This document shows positions 1 through 7,930 of a DNA stretch of 11,816 nucleotides, piece after piece. The stretch is from JAOUEE01 sp051011595 (GTDB taxonomy: Bacteria > Actinomycetota > Acidimicrobiia > Acidimicrobiales > SHLQ01): NCBI GenBank assembly GCA_051011595.1, contig JBPCTQ010000149.1, forward strand, positions 1-11,816. Reading direction: 5' to 3'. Under the pieces are notes generated by a model that did not search any database, was not told where the DNA came from, and saw only the letters and a program-made list of their open reading frames with translations. Position 1 is the stretch's first letter. Each line of letters begins with the position of its first letter. Made by a program: the position numbers and the translations under genes.

Positions 1-2
1 TC

Positions 3-1097
3 ATGGAGGTGATGCGCGCCGCCCAGGAACGGGTCGAGCGGGGCGCTGAGGTACTGCACCTGGAGGTGGGCCAACCGAGCACCCCCGCCCCCGCTGGTGT
101 TCGGGCCGCCGCCCATCAGGCCATCGATGCCGATGTGCTCGGCTACTCGGTGGCCGCGGGCATCGAGCCGCTGCGCCAAAGGATCGCGACCCACTACCAC
201 GACTGGTACGGCGCCGACATCGACCCCGGTCGTATCGTGGTCACCGCCGGAGCCTCGGCCGGGTGTGTGCTGGCTTTCCTGGCCTCGTTCGACGTCGGCG
301 ACCGCGTGGCGGTGACCGCACCGGGGTACCCCTGCTATCGCAACATGCTCGAGGCCTTCGGCATCGAGGTGGTGTCGATCGACTTGGATGCGTCGACCCG
401 TTTCCAACCCACACCCGAACACCTCGATCAGGTCGGGCCGCTCGCAGGAATCGTGGTGGCCAGCCCTTCCAATCCCACCGGCACCATGTTGCCGGCCGAC
501 GACCTGACCGCGCTCGGCGAGCACTGTCGACGCCACGGTGTCCGCCTCATTTCCGACGAGATCTATCACGGCATCACCTTCACCGACCCCGCCACGACCG
601 CAGCCCACGACATCGACGCCATTGTCGTCAACAGCTTCTCGAAGTACTTCTCCATGACCGGCTGGCGCCTGGGTTGGTTGGTGGTGCCGCCGTCGCTCGC
701 CAGCTCCGTCGAGCGCCTCGCCCAGAACCTCTACATCGCCCCCTCCACGTTGAGCCAGCACGCCGCGGTGGCCGCCTTCGACTGCCACGAGGAGTTGGCC
801 GAGAACGTCGCCCGCTACCGAATCAACCGCACCCTGTTGCTCGACGGCCTCGCCGCGGCCAGATTCGACCAGGTGGCACCGGCCGACGGGGCCTTCTACG
901 CCTACGCCGATGTGAGCCATCTCACCGACGACAGCGTGGCCCTGTGCGCCCGCTGGCTGGACGAGCTCGGGGTGGCGGCCACGCCGGGTATCGACTTCGA
1001 TCCTGCTCGCGGCCACCACCAGGTTCGATTCTCGTTCGCCGGTGCCGCCGACGACATCACCGAAGCCGTCCGCCGTCTGGCCCTGGATCGGCCGTGA
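3..1097 (+). CDS. Class I/II pyridoxal-phosphate aminotransferase, 5' end cut by window edge
   Basis: This is a fold-type I PLP aminotransferase of the aspartate/aromatic/alanine type, which moves an amino group between an amino acid and a 2-oxo acid in the cytoplasm. From the first visible Met, SNPTG is at residues 156-160, SDEIY at 183-187 (Asp185 should contact the PLP ring nitrogen), and SFSK at 211-214 gives Schiff-base Lys214. GWRLGW (220-225) supplies the phosphate-binding Arg222, and Arg342 near the C terminus suits the substrate carboxylate. The 364 residues lack the roughly 20 N-terminal residues that normally precede the 'VMEVM...A' helix. The frame is open to the edge, so the true start probably lies upstream and the ATG at 3 is internal. 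The stop TGA overlaps the GTG of the following permease gene, so the two are probably co-transcribed and coupled. The substrate cannot be read from the sequence. Confidence 0.93.
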   Translation: MEVMRAAQERVERGAEVLHLEVGQPSTPAPAGVRAAAHQAIDADVLGYSVAAGIEPLRQRIATHYHDWYGADIDPGRIVVTAGASAGCVLAFLASFDVGDRVAVTAPGYPCYRNMLEAFGIEVVSIDLDASTRFQPTPEHLDQVGPLAGIVVASPSNPTGTMLPADDLTALGEHCRRHGVRLISDEIYHGITFTDPATTAAHDIDAIVVNSFSKYFSMTGWRLGWLVVPPSLASSVERLAQNLYIAPSTLSQHAAVAAFDCHEELAENVARYRINRTLLLDGLAAARFDQVAPADGAFYAYADVSHLTDDSVALCARWLDELGVAATPGIDFDPARGHHQVRFSFAGAADDITEAVRRLALDRP

Positions 1098-2263
1098 ACC
1101 GGGGTCGGCTGGCCGCCCTTGTCGCCTTCGCCTCGTTCGTGGCGCTCGGGCTGCCCGAGGCCGTGGTGGCGACGGCGTGGCCCGACATGGCGGCCGATCT
1201 CGATCGATCGATCGGCGATCTCCAATGGCTGCTGGTGAGCTACACCGCCGGCTACCTGCTCAGTTCGGCTCCCGCCGGTGCCGCTGTGTCGCGGGTGGGA
1301 GTGCGGGTCACCGCCAGCGGAGGGCTGGCCGTGGCCATGGTCGGGCTCACCCTGTACGCACTGGGCCCCACCTTCCCCGTTGTTGTCCTCGCCGGCTTCC
1401 TGGTCGGTTGCGGCGCCGGTCCACTCGACACGGCCTTGAACGTCTGGGCCGGCACACGCGGGCCTCGGGTGATGAACCTGCTCCACGCGTTCTTCGGGGT
1501 GGGCACCACCCTGGGCCCGCCCCTGGCCGTCGCCGCAGCGGCGCTGTCGACGTGGCGAGGCGCGTACTGGGCCCTCGTCGCCGTCGACGCGGTGCTGCTG
1601 GTGGCAGTGTGGTCGATCGGCCCCGATCACCGACCACCACCGGCCGAGGATCACCCGAGCGAACGAACCAACGGTGCCTTCGGGTCGGCCACCGCGTTGA
1701 TCCTGGGCACGTTCGCCATCTATGTCGCTGTCGAGGCCACCGCCGGAGCCTGGGGGGTCAGCTTCCTGACCGACCAACACGACCTGTCCCACAGTGCGGC
1801 CGGGTTCGCCATCGCCGGCTACTGGGGCGCGCTCACGATCGGCCGGGTGGCCCTCGGCCTCTTCGGCAGCACCGTCCGCCCTCGGCGGGTGCTGGTGTCG
1901 GGTTCGGTGGGCTCCATCGTCGCTTGCGGACTCATCGCGGTCGGCGGACGGGGTGGCGCGGTGGTCGGGCTGATCCTGTTGGGCCTGTGCTTGGCCGGCA
2001 TCTTCCCGGCCCTGATGCTGCTGACTCCGGAGATGGTGGGGCCCTCCCGAGCTCCTTTGGTTGTGGGCTGGTCCCTATCGGCTTCGGGAATCTCGTTCGG
2101 GCTGGCGGCCATAGCCGTGGGGCAGCAGGTCGACCGAGCCGGGCTGGGTGTTGTCCCTGCCAACCTGTTGCTGGGATCGGCCCTGCTCGCCGTGCTGGTG
2201 GCGGTGCTGGTTCGCCGACCTGCTCTGGATCGAACCCGCCCTTCGAGCGCTACCTTCGGTTGA
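1094..2263 (+). CDS. MFS transporter, fucose-permease-like branch
   Basis: This is an integral membrane secondary transporter of 389 residues with about 12 hydrophobic segments in two halves. The halves are joined by a polar linker near residues 176-197 (GPDHRPPPAEDHPSERTN). The first half carries GLPEAVVATAWP (19-30), LLVSYTAGYLLSS (46-58) and LDTALNVWAG (111-120) followed by NLLHAFFGVGTTLGP (128-142). This pattern is typical of FucP-like MFS permeases (COG0738 type), from family memory. The open frame reaches far upstream into the aminotransferase, but similarity begins only after the GTG at 1094. That GTG shares bases with the aminotransferase TGA (GTGA), a usual coupling arrangement, and there is no clear Shine-Dalgarno. 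Being coupled to an aminotransferase, it may import or export that enzyme's substrate or product. This is inference, and the cargo is unknown. Confidence 0.88.
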   Translation: MNRGRLAALVAFASFVALGLPEAVVATAWPDMAADLDRSIGDLQWLLVSYTAGYLLSSAPAGAAVSRVGVRVTASGGLAVAMVGLTLYALGPTFPVVVLAGFLVGCGAGPLDTALNVWAGTRGPRVMNLLHAFFGVGTTLGPPLAVAAAALSTWRGAYWALVAVDAVLLVAVWSIGPDHRPPPAEDHPSERTNGAFGSATALILGTFAIYVAVEATAGAWGVSFLTDQHDLSHSAAGFAIAGYWGALTIGRVALGLFGSTVRPRRVLVSGSVGSIVACGLIAVGGRGGAVVGLILLGLCLAGIFPALMLLTPEMVGPSRAPLVVGWSLSASGISFGLAAIAVGQQVDRAGLGVVPANLLLGSALLAVLVAVLVRRPALDRTRPSSATFG

Positions 2264-2370
2264 CCGCCACCACGGCTACGGCAGCCGACCAGATGCCCGG
2301 GAACCACTCCGAGCCCGGCACCGTTGAGTAGAGCAACACGCTCGCTTCTCCACTCCCTCTCGAGGACACC

Positions 2371-3024
2371 ATGACCACCGTCACTCCCGAACCCGAAACC
2401 GCCCCGGCCGATCCCGAGGAGTCTCCCCGGCGACGAAAGAAGCTCCGGATCGCCCTCATCGCGGCGCTGGTGCTCACCCCCATCCTCGCCTGGCTGGCCT
2501 TCGGGTACTTCGGGGTGCAGTTCCTGTTCATCGACGACAAGGTCGACGAGGCCAATCCCTTCGCCACCAGCGCCGCCGCCGTTGCCGACGACCCCGCACC
2601 ACCAGCGGCCGAAGGCGATGCCGACGACGTCGATCCGTCGGCCGGCCAGGGCGAGGCGATCCCGTCGGACCCGGAGACCGACCCGGCCGGCGAACCCACC
2701 GTGGTCACGTTGGCCGGAGGCGACTTCGAAGGGCGGGCCCATCCCACATCCGGCACGGCGTCGGTCATCACCGACGGTTCCGACGCCCGTTTCCTCCGGT
2801 TCGAGGACTTCGCCACCGACAACGGTCCCGATCTCAACGTCTATCTGGTGGCGGACGGTGACGTCGACAACGGCTTCATCGACCTGGGCAACCTCAAAGG
2901 CAACATCGGCAACCAGAACTACGAACTCGACGCCGACGTCGACCTCAGCGTCTACGACACCGTGGTGATCTGGTGTGTGCGCTTCAGCGTGAGCTTCGGC
3001 GACGCAGCCCTCACCCTGGCCTGA
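2371..3024 (+). CDS. Membrane-anchored DM13-domain protein
   Basis: The protein has 217 residues. A short cytoplasmic tail ending in basic RRRKK (20-24) precedes one hydrophobic helix (about 26-49). An acidic Ala/Pro/Asp-rich linker (about 58-112) leads to a C-terminal DM13 domain (about 113-217), so the domain should sit outside the membrane (type II anchor). DM13 signatures are clear: FLRFEDFATDNGPDLNVYL (141-159), IDLGNLKGNIGNQNY (170-184) and YDTVVIWCVRFSVSFG (195-210). Cys202 is the domain's nearly invariant cysteine, the basis for the literature proposal of a redox role; no reaction is established. GAGGA at 2362-2366 lies 4 nt before the ATG. The gene stands alone, with 107 nt to the permease upstream and 91 nt to the thiolase downstream. 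Family membership is secure and function is not. Confidence 0.9.
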   Translation: MTTVTPEPETAPADPEESPRRRKKLRIALIAALVLTPILAWLAFGYFGVQFLFIDDKVDEANPFATSAAAVADDPAPPAAEGDADDVDPSAGQGEAIPSDPETDPAGEPTVVTLAGGDFEGRAHPTSGTASVITDGSDARFLRFEDFATDNGPDLNVYLVADGDVDNGFIDLGNLKGNIGNQNYELDADVDLSVYDTVVIWCVRFSVSFGDAALTLA

Positions 3025-3103
3025 CCGGCCCGCCAGCCTCCCCCACGAGCCCCGGCGACCCCGCCGCCGCACGCTCCCTTCGCAATACACACCGACCCCG
3101 TTC

Positions 3104-3116
3104 TAGGGTGATCCCA
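3104..3116 (+). promoter_or_regulatory. Putative -10 box (TAGGGT) for leaderless thiolase mRNA
   Basis: TAGGGT at 3104-3109 matches the actinobacterial TAnnnT -10 consensus. It lies 6 nt before the thiolase ATG at 3116, where transcription would be expected to start on the A of the start codon. No Shine-Dalgarno is visible. The same hexamer in the same place precedes two other genes here (11119 on the minus strand and 11285 on the plus strand). No convincing -35 box is seen. Confidence 0.5.
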
Positions 3117-4294
3117 TGTCTGATGTCGTGATTGTCGAAGCCGTCCGTTCACCAGTGGGGAGGCGCAACGGCGAGTTGTCGTCGATGCATGCCATCAACC
3201 TGCTGGGTGATGTCCAGAAGGCGCTCATCGAGCGATCGGGCATCGACCCGCTCGAGGTGGGCCAGGTGGTCGGCGGTTGTGTCGGCCAGGTCGGCATGCA
3301 GGCCATGAACACCGCCCGGAATGCGTGGTTGGCCGCCGGTCTCCCGCTCGAGGTAGCCGCCACCACGGTCGACGCCCAGTGCGGATCCAGCCAACAGGCC
3401 ACCAACCTGGCCTACTCGTTGGTGAAGGCCGGTGTGGTCGACGTGGCCGTGGGCTGTGGCGTCGAGCTGATGAGTGCCGTGAAGATGGGGGCCACCATCC
3501 CCAAGGACCCCAACGTCGGTGTACCGGTCAACTCCCGCTATTGGGAGCACTACGAGTGGACGTCCCAGTTCGAGGGAGCCGAACGCATCGCCGACCAATG
3601 GGGCATCAGCCGGGCCGATTGCGACGCCTTCGGCCTGCGGTCCCAGGAGTTGGGCGCCAAAGCCTGGGCCGAAGACGCCTACGGCACCCAGATCGTGCCC
3701 ATCGAGGCGCCCGTTCTCGACGACGACGGCAAGGAGACCGGGGAGACCGTCACCGTCAGCCGCGATGGTGGCCTACGCGACACCACGCTGGAGGGCCTGG
3801 CCGGCCTCAAACCGGTGGGCCGCGAAGACGGGGTGCACACGGCCGGTTCGTCGAGCCAGATCAGCGACGGCGCGGCGGCGGTGTTGTTGATGACGGCCGA
3901 GAAGGCATCCCAACTCGGCCTCACTCCCCTCGCCCGAGTGGTCGACAGCTGCCTGGTGGGGTCCGACCCTGTTCTCATGCTCACCGGCCCGCACGACGCC
4001 ACCCGCAAGCTGCTCGACAACAACGGCATGACCATGGGCGACATCGACGTGGTCGAGATCAACGAAGCCTTCGCATCGGTGGTGTTGTCCTGGGAGCAGG
4101 AGCTCAAGCCCGACATGGACACCGTGAATCCCAATGGCGGGGCCATCGCACTGGGTCACCCCCTGGGCGGCACCGGCGCCATCCTCACCACCAAGGCCGT
4201 GCACGAACTGCACCGTTCCGACACCGAACACGCCCTCGTCACCATGTGTTGTGGCGGAGGGCTCGGCACCGGAACACTGCTGCAGCGGCTCTAG
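3116..4294 (+). CDS. Acetyl-CoA acetyltransferase / steroid-type 3-ketoacyl-CoA thiolase (FadA5-like)
   Basis: This is a degradative thiolase of 392 residues, normal for the family, that cleaves 3-ketoacyl-CoA with free CoA to acetyl- or propionyl-CoA and a shortened acyl-CoA. The nucleophile is Cys89 in VDAQCGSS. EINEAFA is at 314-320, GHPLGGTG at 347-354 holds His348, and TMCCGGG at 376-382 holds Cys378, the expected acid/base cysteine. All catalytic residues are present. As I recall the mycobacterial cholesterol side-chain thiolase FadA5, the resemblance is close at the N terminus (IVEA.RSP.G.RNG.LS), in HTAG.SSQISDGAAAVL (241-256) and in VEINEAFASVVLSW (313-326). FadA5 has Cys where this protein has Gly352. 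I therefore favour steroid or branched-chain substrates over general fatty acids, but the sequence alone does not settle this. The start follows a TAGGGT box by 6 nt (probable leaderless mRNA). The gene converges on the LLM gene with a 33-nt gap. Confidence 0.93.
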   Translation: MSDVVIVEAVRSPVGRRNGELSSMHAINLLGDVQKALIERSGIDPLEVGQVVGGCVGQVGMQAMNTARNAWLAAGLPLEVAATTVDAQCGSSQQATNLAYSLVKAGVVDVAVGCGVELMSAVKMGATIPKDPNVGVPVNSRYWEHYEWTSQFEGAERIADQWGISRADCDAFGLRSQELGAKAWAEDAYGTQIVPIEAPVLDDDGKETGETVTVSRDGGLRDTTLEGLAGLKPVGREDGVHTAGSSSQISDGAAAVLLMTAEKASQLGLTPLARVVDSCLVGSDPVLMLTGPHDATRKLLDNNGMTMGDIDVVEINEAFASVVLSWEQELKPDMDTVNPNGGAIALGHPLGGTGAILTTKAVHELHRSDTEHALVTMCCGGGLGTGTLLQRL

Positions 4295-4327
4295 GCACCC
4301 TCACCGTCGATCACGCCCACGGCGCCC

Positions 4328-5311
4328 TCACAACCGGGGGAGCACCTCGTTGGCATAGAGCTCCATGCAGGTCCATCCCTGCTCGATCGGCATGCCTCCC
4401 ACCAGCGGATGCAGCACCACCACCGGCATGGGGCTCTCGGTCAACTCGGCGACCAGCTGGTCCGGGGTGACCGCCCGATAGATGCCCTCGGTTCGCAGCT
4501 CTTCGACCGTGGTCGATGCCGAGGTGACCGACGACTTGCCCACCCCGCCCGCTTCTCGCCATGCGCTGTAGGTGGCGGCTTCGTTCATGAAGTAACGCCC
4601 CAGCTCGGCCCATGCTCGGTCGGGATCCTCCGTGACGAACACCATCTCCGACCGGGCCGGTGGCATGAGGCAGAACCCGGTCTTGCCGTGTCGCTCGAGC
4701 TCGCTGTTGTACAACGATTCGAGCTCCGGGAACTGCCCGTCGGGCATGAACGGCAGCCCGAAACGGGCGGCCCGTTTGGCGGCCGCCGGACTTCCACCAC
4801 CCACCAGAATCGTCGGATGCGGACGGGTGACGGGAACCGGAGACACCTGCACGGTTTCACCCTTGTACTCGAAGGGTTCGCCGGTCCACGCGGTCAGCAT
4901 GATCTCCAGCGCCTCGTCGAGCAGCTTGCCTCGGCGGGTCCACTCCCGACTGAGCAGGTGGTATTCGCTCGGTCGGTAGCCGAGGCCGGTGGTGATGCTG
5001 AGACGGCCTCCACTCACCAGGTCGAGCACGGCGATGTCCTCGGCCAGTCGAACCGGGTCGTGCTGGGGCACGAGGAGGGCCCCGATGTCGACGGCGATGG
5101 TCTTGGTGCGGGCGAACACCATTGCGGCCATCAACAGCGGGGATGGACTCCACCCGTTTTCGGCACCGTGGTGTTCCTCCAGATGGATCTGGCTGAACCC
5201 CCGCTCTTCGGCGAACGCGGACATCTCCACGAAGGCCTGGTAGCGATCCGACATCTCACGCGGCTCGAGGGTCTCCTGGACGCAGTTGAAGCGAACGATG
5301 GTCATGGCCAT
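4328..5311 (-). CDS. LLM-class flavin/F420-dependent oxidoreductase (luciferase-like)
   Basis: This is a cytoplasmic TIM-barrel oxidoreductase of the bacterial luciferase superfamily, 327 residues, using FMN or F420. Visible hallmarks are the N-terminal strand MTIVRFNCVQE, GFSQIHLEEHHG (38-49) with the family's acidic/His patch, and ALLVPQHDPVRLAEDIAVLDLVSGGRLSITTGLGYRPSEY (79-117). The last part is the typical 'P.RLAE..A.LD.LS.GR...G.G.G' core. TILVGGGSPAAAKRAARFG (167-185) is the later phosphate-binding part. AAGGA (5318-5322) is 6 nt from the first ATG, which favours 5311 over the second Met two codons in. It is second in an operon, 26 nt after the TLP1-type thiolase homologue. It may be a monooxygenase or reductase acting on a CoA-linked or hydrophobic substrate; the F420 versus FMN choice and the substrate are not readable. 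Confidence 0.92.
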   Translation of the reverse strand: MAMTIVRFNCVQETLEPREMSDRYQAFVEMSAFAEERGFSQIHLEEHHGAENGWSPSPLLMAAMVFARTKTIAVDIGALLVPQHDPVRLAEDIAVLDLVSGGRLSITTGLGYRPSEYHLLSREWTRRGKLLDEALEIMLTAWTGEPFEYKGETVQVSPVPVTRPHPTILVGGGSPAAAKRAARFGLPFMPDGQFPELESLYNSELERHGKTGFCLMPPARSEMVFVTEDPDRAWAELGRYFMNEAATYSAWREAGGVGKSSVTSASTTVEELRTEGIYRAVTPDQLVAELTESPMPVVVLHPLVGGMPIEQGWTCMELYANEVLPRL

Positions 5312-5337
5312 GGGAGGTCCTTCCGGCGGGTGATGAT

Positions 5338-6810
5338 TCAGTCCAGCACGAGTTCGCCGGCCGCCGTGCGTTGGGCCGGCTGGTCGACGTACTCCGATTC
5401 GGCCAGCGCCGTCATCACCGCCTCATCGTTCGATCGGGCGAAACAGCGGGTGCCGGAGGGCGTGGTGAGCACCGCCAACGCGGCCTCGGGCCCCTCACGG
5501 TCGTGGATGACGGTGCACGCGGCGATGGTGGCAGGGCCCGCGTGATCGGGTTCGGGCACCCGCGACCGCAGGTCGATCTCCGGTTGGGCGTCGAGGTCGG
5601 CAAACGCCGTCGCCGCCGGGTTGGGGCCGTAGATGCCGATGGAGTGTTTGGTGGCCACCCCACCGTTGCCGTGAACGAGCCCGTAGGTGCCGTCGTTGCC
5701 TCGCAGGCGCTCGACCATGGCCGCCACCGCGTGCAGGGTGGCGTTGTTGAGGGGGCCGCCACCGAAGTTGAGCCCGCCGGTCACCGTCAGCGGCCGGTCC
5801 ACGGCCAGGTCGAGTGCCTCGGCGGTGATGCGCACGATCGACGGAAAGCAGGCGTACAGATCGACTTCGGTGATGTCGTCAGCCGAGATCCCCGCGTGGG
5901 CCAGGGCGGCCGCCGCCACCGGAGCGATGGCCTGAGGTCGGGCGAGATCATCGCGGTGGAGCAGTTCGACGGTGTCGAAGCCGGTCGCGCTGCTGTGGGG
6001 GAACACCCACTTTTCGGGCGGCACTCCGAGCGCACGGGCCCGCTCGATCGAACAGACAACGACGGCCGCGCTCATGTCGACCTGGGGATTGGCGCACATC
6101 GCTTTGGTGTACGGGTAGGACACCATCCGGTTCTGCGCCGTCGGCGTGCCAATGGCCGCCGCGTCGACGCGAGCGCGATTCCAGGCGAAGGGATTATCGA
6201 CGGCAACGTCGCTGAACTCGGCCCACAGGCTCGACAGGATCGCCTCGTTCTCGGGCAGCGTCTCGCCGTGCCGCGCCCGCAAGGCCGATTCGAACAACGC
6301 ATAGGCCACCACCGGGGCCCCGGCGCCGACCTCGAGCTCGAGCGTTCCGGGAATGGGACTCTCGCTGCCGAACTTCGGGGCCCGCTCCCGCTCGTCGCCC
6401 CGCGAATCCAGATGGTCGCCGGTGGCGGCCACTAGCCGTCGGTTCCGTTCCGCTTCGCCGCCCAACACCACCCCGACGTCGAGCGCACCGGCCTGGATCT
6501 GGCTCGAAACGTACGCCACCGCCGCCTGGGGTTGATTGCCGCCGAAGTTGGTCAGCAGGCAGCGAGGAGCTTCGGCCCCGAACCGCTCGGCCACATCGCG
6601 AGCCGGATCGCGATACCCGAACACCCCGGCCGACGCGATCCAGAGCTGGGCCTGGGCGAGCAATGCGAGGGTTCCGGCATCGTGGCCGGCCGCCTCGACG
6701 GCCTCGGTCATCATCACCAGCGCGGTGCGATCCAGGTCAGCCCCGCCGTCGCGGACGGTGACCTGACCGACCCCCACCACGACCGGGGTGCGGGGATCGA
6801 GCTCGCTCAT
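5338..6810 (-). CDS. Thiolase-like protein type 1 (TLP1-like) lacking thiolase catalytic residues
   Basis: The 490 residues form a thiolase fold with an extra C-terminal beta-rich domain (about 405-490: EIDLRSRVPEPDHAGPATIAACTVIHDREG...). This matches mycobacterial TLP1 proteins and is about 100 residues longer than a true thiolase. The usual nucleophile segment reads LLTNFGGNQPQAAV (85-98) with no Cys. The NEAF motif is replaced by VDLYACFPSIV (316-326), the GHP loop by GGLNFGGGPLNNATLHA (345-361), and the terminal CxG by LVHGNGG (378-384). Thiolysis is therefore unlikely. It probably binds a CoA ester and acts as a partner or in another reaction (inference). It is first in an operon with the LLM oxidoreductase and divergent from the SDR. 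A TAGAAC box sits 7 nt before the ATG and no Shine-Dalgarno is seen. Routine pipelines would call it acetyl-CoA acetyltransferase. Confidence 0.88.
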   Translation of the reverse strand: MSELDPRTPVVVGVGQVTVRDGGADLDRTALVMMTEAVEAAGHDAGTLALLAQAQLWIASAGVFGYRDPARDVAERFGAEAPRCLLTNFGGNQPQAAVAYVSSQIQAGALDVGVVLGGEAERNRRLVAATGDHLDSRGDERERAPKFGSESPIPGTLELEVGAGAPVVAYALFESALRARHGETLPENEAILSSLWAEFSDVAVDNPFAWNRARVDAAAIGTPTAQNRMVSYPYTKAMCANPQVDMSAAVVVCSIERARALGVPPEKWVFPHSSATGFDTVELLHRDDLARPQAIAPVAAAALAHAGISADDITEVDLYACFPSIVRITAEALDLAVDRPLTVTGGLNFGGGPLNNATLHAVAAMVERLRGNDGTYGLVHGNGGVATKHSIGIYGPNPAATAFADLDAQPEIDLRSRVPEPDHAGPATIAACTVIHDREGPEAALAVLTTPSGTRCFARSNDEAVMTALAESEYVDQPAQRTAAGELVLD

Positions 6811-6823
6811 CGGTGGTGTTCTA
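6810..6823 (-). promoter_or_regulatory. Possible -10 box of the TLP1-LLM operon
   Basis: On the minus strand TAGAAC (6823 to 6818) lies 7 nt before the ATG at 6810, and the short leader has no purine-rich ribosome site. This resembles the leaderless TAGGGT starts elsewhere in the window, but the last base departs from TAnnnT, so support is weaker. The divergent SDR gene leaves only 63 nt for both promoters. Confidence 0.3.
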
Positions 6824-6847
6824 CTGGCCCGGCCCGATCTACACCAG

Positions 6848-6869
6848 TACGGTGCCCGCCAATCGGAGG
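6848..6869 (+). promoter_or_regulatory. Possible -10 box and Shine-Dalgarno for the SDR gene
   Basis: TACGGT (6848-6853) fits TAnnnT, and transcription would start near 6860-6861. GGAGG (6865-6869) follows, 4 nt before the ATG at 6874. The strong ribosome site is the reason for choosing 6874 over the ATG at 6910. Confidence 0.4.
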
Positions 6870-6873
6870 CCCC

Positions 6874-7827
6874 ATGCCACTCGGCTCCAGCAGCACCAGC
6901 GAAGACGTCATGGCGAACATCGACCTCACCGACACGGTGGCGGTGGTCACGGGCGGCTACCGGGGACTCGGTCGCGAGACGGCCCGGGCCCTCGCCGCAT
7001 CCGGTGCGGCGGTGACCATTGCCGGGCGAGATGCCGAGCGGCTGGCCTCGGCCGCCGCCGAGTTGTCATCGGCCGGCCCCGTCGAAGTCGAAGTCCTGCA
7101 GCTCGATCTGAGCGACCAGTCCTCGGTGGAGGCCGCAGCTGCATCGTTCGCCGGGCGCCACAACCGCCTCGACCTGCTCATCAACAACGCCGGCATCATG
7201 GGGTGCGACTTCGAGCTGTCCGTCGATGGCCACGAGCTCCAGCTGGCCACCAATCACCTCGGTCATTTCACCCTCACCAACCGGCTGACCCCCCTGTTGG
7301 TGGCGGCTGCGCCGAGCCGGGTGGTGAACCTCAGCTCGGCCGGCCATCGCGCCTCCGACATCGTGTGGGACGATCCTCACTTCTCCGAACGGCCCTACGA
7401 CAAGTGGGCGGCCTATGGCCAGGCCAAGACCGCCAACGTCTTGCATGTTGTCGGTCTCCAGGCCCGTCTCGGTCCTCGGGGGGTGGACGCCTTCGCGGTG
7501 ATGCCCGGCATGATCTTCACGGCCCTGGGCCGTCACCTCACCGAAGCCGACATCGCTGAGCTGACCACCAAAACCGCAGCATCATCCGATGGGCCGGGTA
7601 TCACTTCCAAGTCGGTGGCCGCCGGCGCCGCCACCACCCTGTGGTGCGCCACCGCCCCGTCGTTGACCGGCCACGGTGGGGTGTACTGCGAAGACTGCGC
7701 GGTGGCCGAACCGAGCGACCGGGCCGGCGCCGGCCTGGGATACGAACCGTATGCCGTCGATCCGGCGGCGGCGGAGCGACTGTGGGAGCTCAGCGAGTCG
7801 ATGCTGGCTTCCCGCGCCGATCGGTGA
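6874..7827 (+). CDS. Short-chain dehydrogenase/reductase (SDR), retinol-dehydrogenase-like
   Basis: This is an NAD(P)-dependent oxidoreductase with a Rossmann fold, 317 residues from this start. The nucleotide-binding motif TGGYRGLG is at 26-33, followed by AGRD at 50-53. NNAG is at 104-107, the catalytic Ser lies in NLSSAGHR (152-159), and YGQAK (181-185) gives catalytic Tyr181 and Lys185. The stretch NHLGHFTLTNRL (127-138) and the bulky C-terminal part with GGVYCEDCAVAEP (268-280) resemble the larger SDRs annotated as retinol dehydrogenase or oxidoreductase in actinobacteria. The substrate is therefore probably a hydrophobic alcohol or ketone (inference). GGAGG 4 nt upstream supports the ATG at 6874; the ATG at 6910 would remove 12 poorly conserved residues and place TGGYRGLG nearer the usual position. 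The gene is divergent from the TLP1-LLM operon and convergent with the thioesterase. Confidence 0.92.
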   Translation: MPLGSSSTSEDVMANIDLTDTVAVVTGGYRGLGRETARALAASGAAVTIAGRDAERLASAAAELSSAGPVEVEVLQLDLSDQSSVEAAAASFAGRHNRLDLLINNAGIMGCDFELSVDGHELQLATNHLGHFTLTNRLTPLLVAAAPSRVVNLSSAGHRASDIVWDDPHFSERPYDKWAAYGQAKTANVLHVVGLQARLGPRGVDAFAVMPGMIFTALGRHLTEADIAELTTKTAASSDGPGITSKSVAAGAATTLWCATAPSLTGHGGVYCEDCAVAEPSDRAGAGLGYEPYAVDPAAAERLWELSESMLASRADR

Positions 7828-7890
7828 CGCTCCGAAGAACTCGCTCCACCAACCGAACCAACCCCACATCACCGGCGTCGGTAGTGAGTG

Positions 7891-7930
7891 TCTGCGGACA
7901 TATGCCCTTCGGGGATACAGCCCCCGCAGA
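7891..7930. terminator. Hairpin with UUCG tip between convergent genes, possible bidirectional terminator
   Basis: An outer 7-bp perfect stem (TCTGCGG 7891-7897 with CCGCAGA 7924-7930) encloses an inner stem. The inner stem is TAT/ATA plus CCC/GGG with one bulged G, closed by a C(TTCG)G tetraloop at 7907-7912. It lies between the converging SDR and thioesterase genes, where a terminator for both strands would be expected. There is no T-tract on either side, so a classical intrinsic terminator is not proven. A second small hairpin (CCGACC 7968-7973 with GGTCGG 7980-7985) lies downstream. Confidence 0.4.

Noticed and set aside
263..1093. Extension of the MFS permease upstream of 1094
   Set aside because: The open frame overlaps the aminotransferase completely and encodes an Arg/His/Pro-rich sequence typical of the wrong frame of a GC-rich gene.
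2294..2320. Hairpin (CCGGG 2297-2301 with CCCGG 2314-2318) after the permease gene as an intrinsic terminator
   Set aside because: The stem is short with a bulge, the loop is 12 nt, and no T-tract follows.
1819..3090. 423-residue minus-strand ORF
   Set aside because: It is antisense to the permease and DM13 genes, both with clear family motifs, and its translation is Gly/Arg/Val-rich without recognisable domains.
4409..6435. Long plus-strand ORFs opposite the LLM and TLP1 genes (4409-5545, 5371-6435)
   Set aside because: They are shadows of recognised minus-strand genes and show no domain signature.
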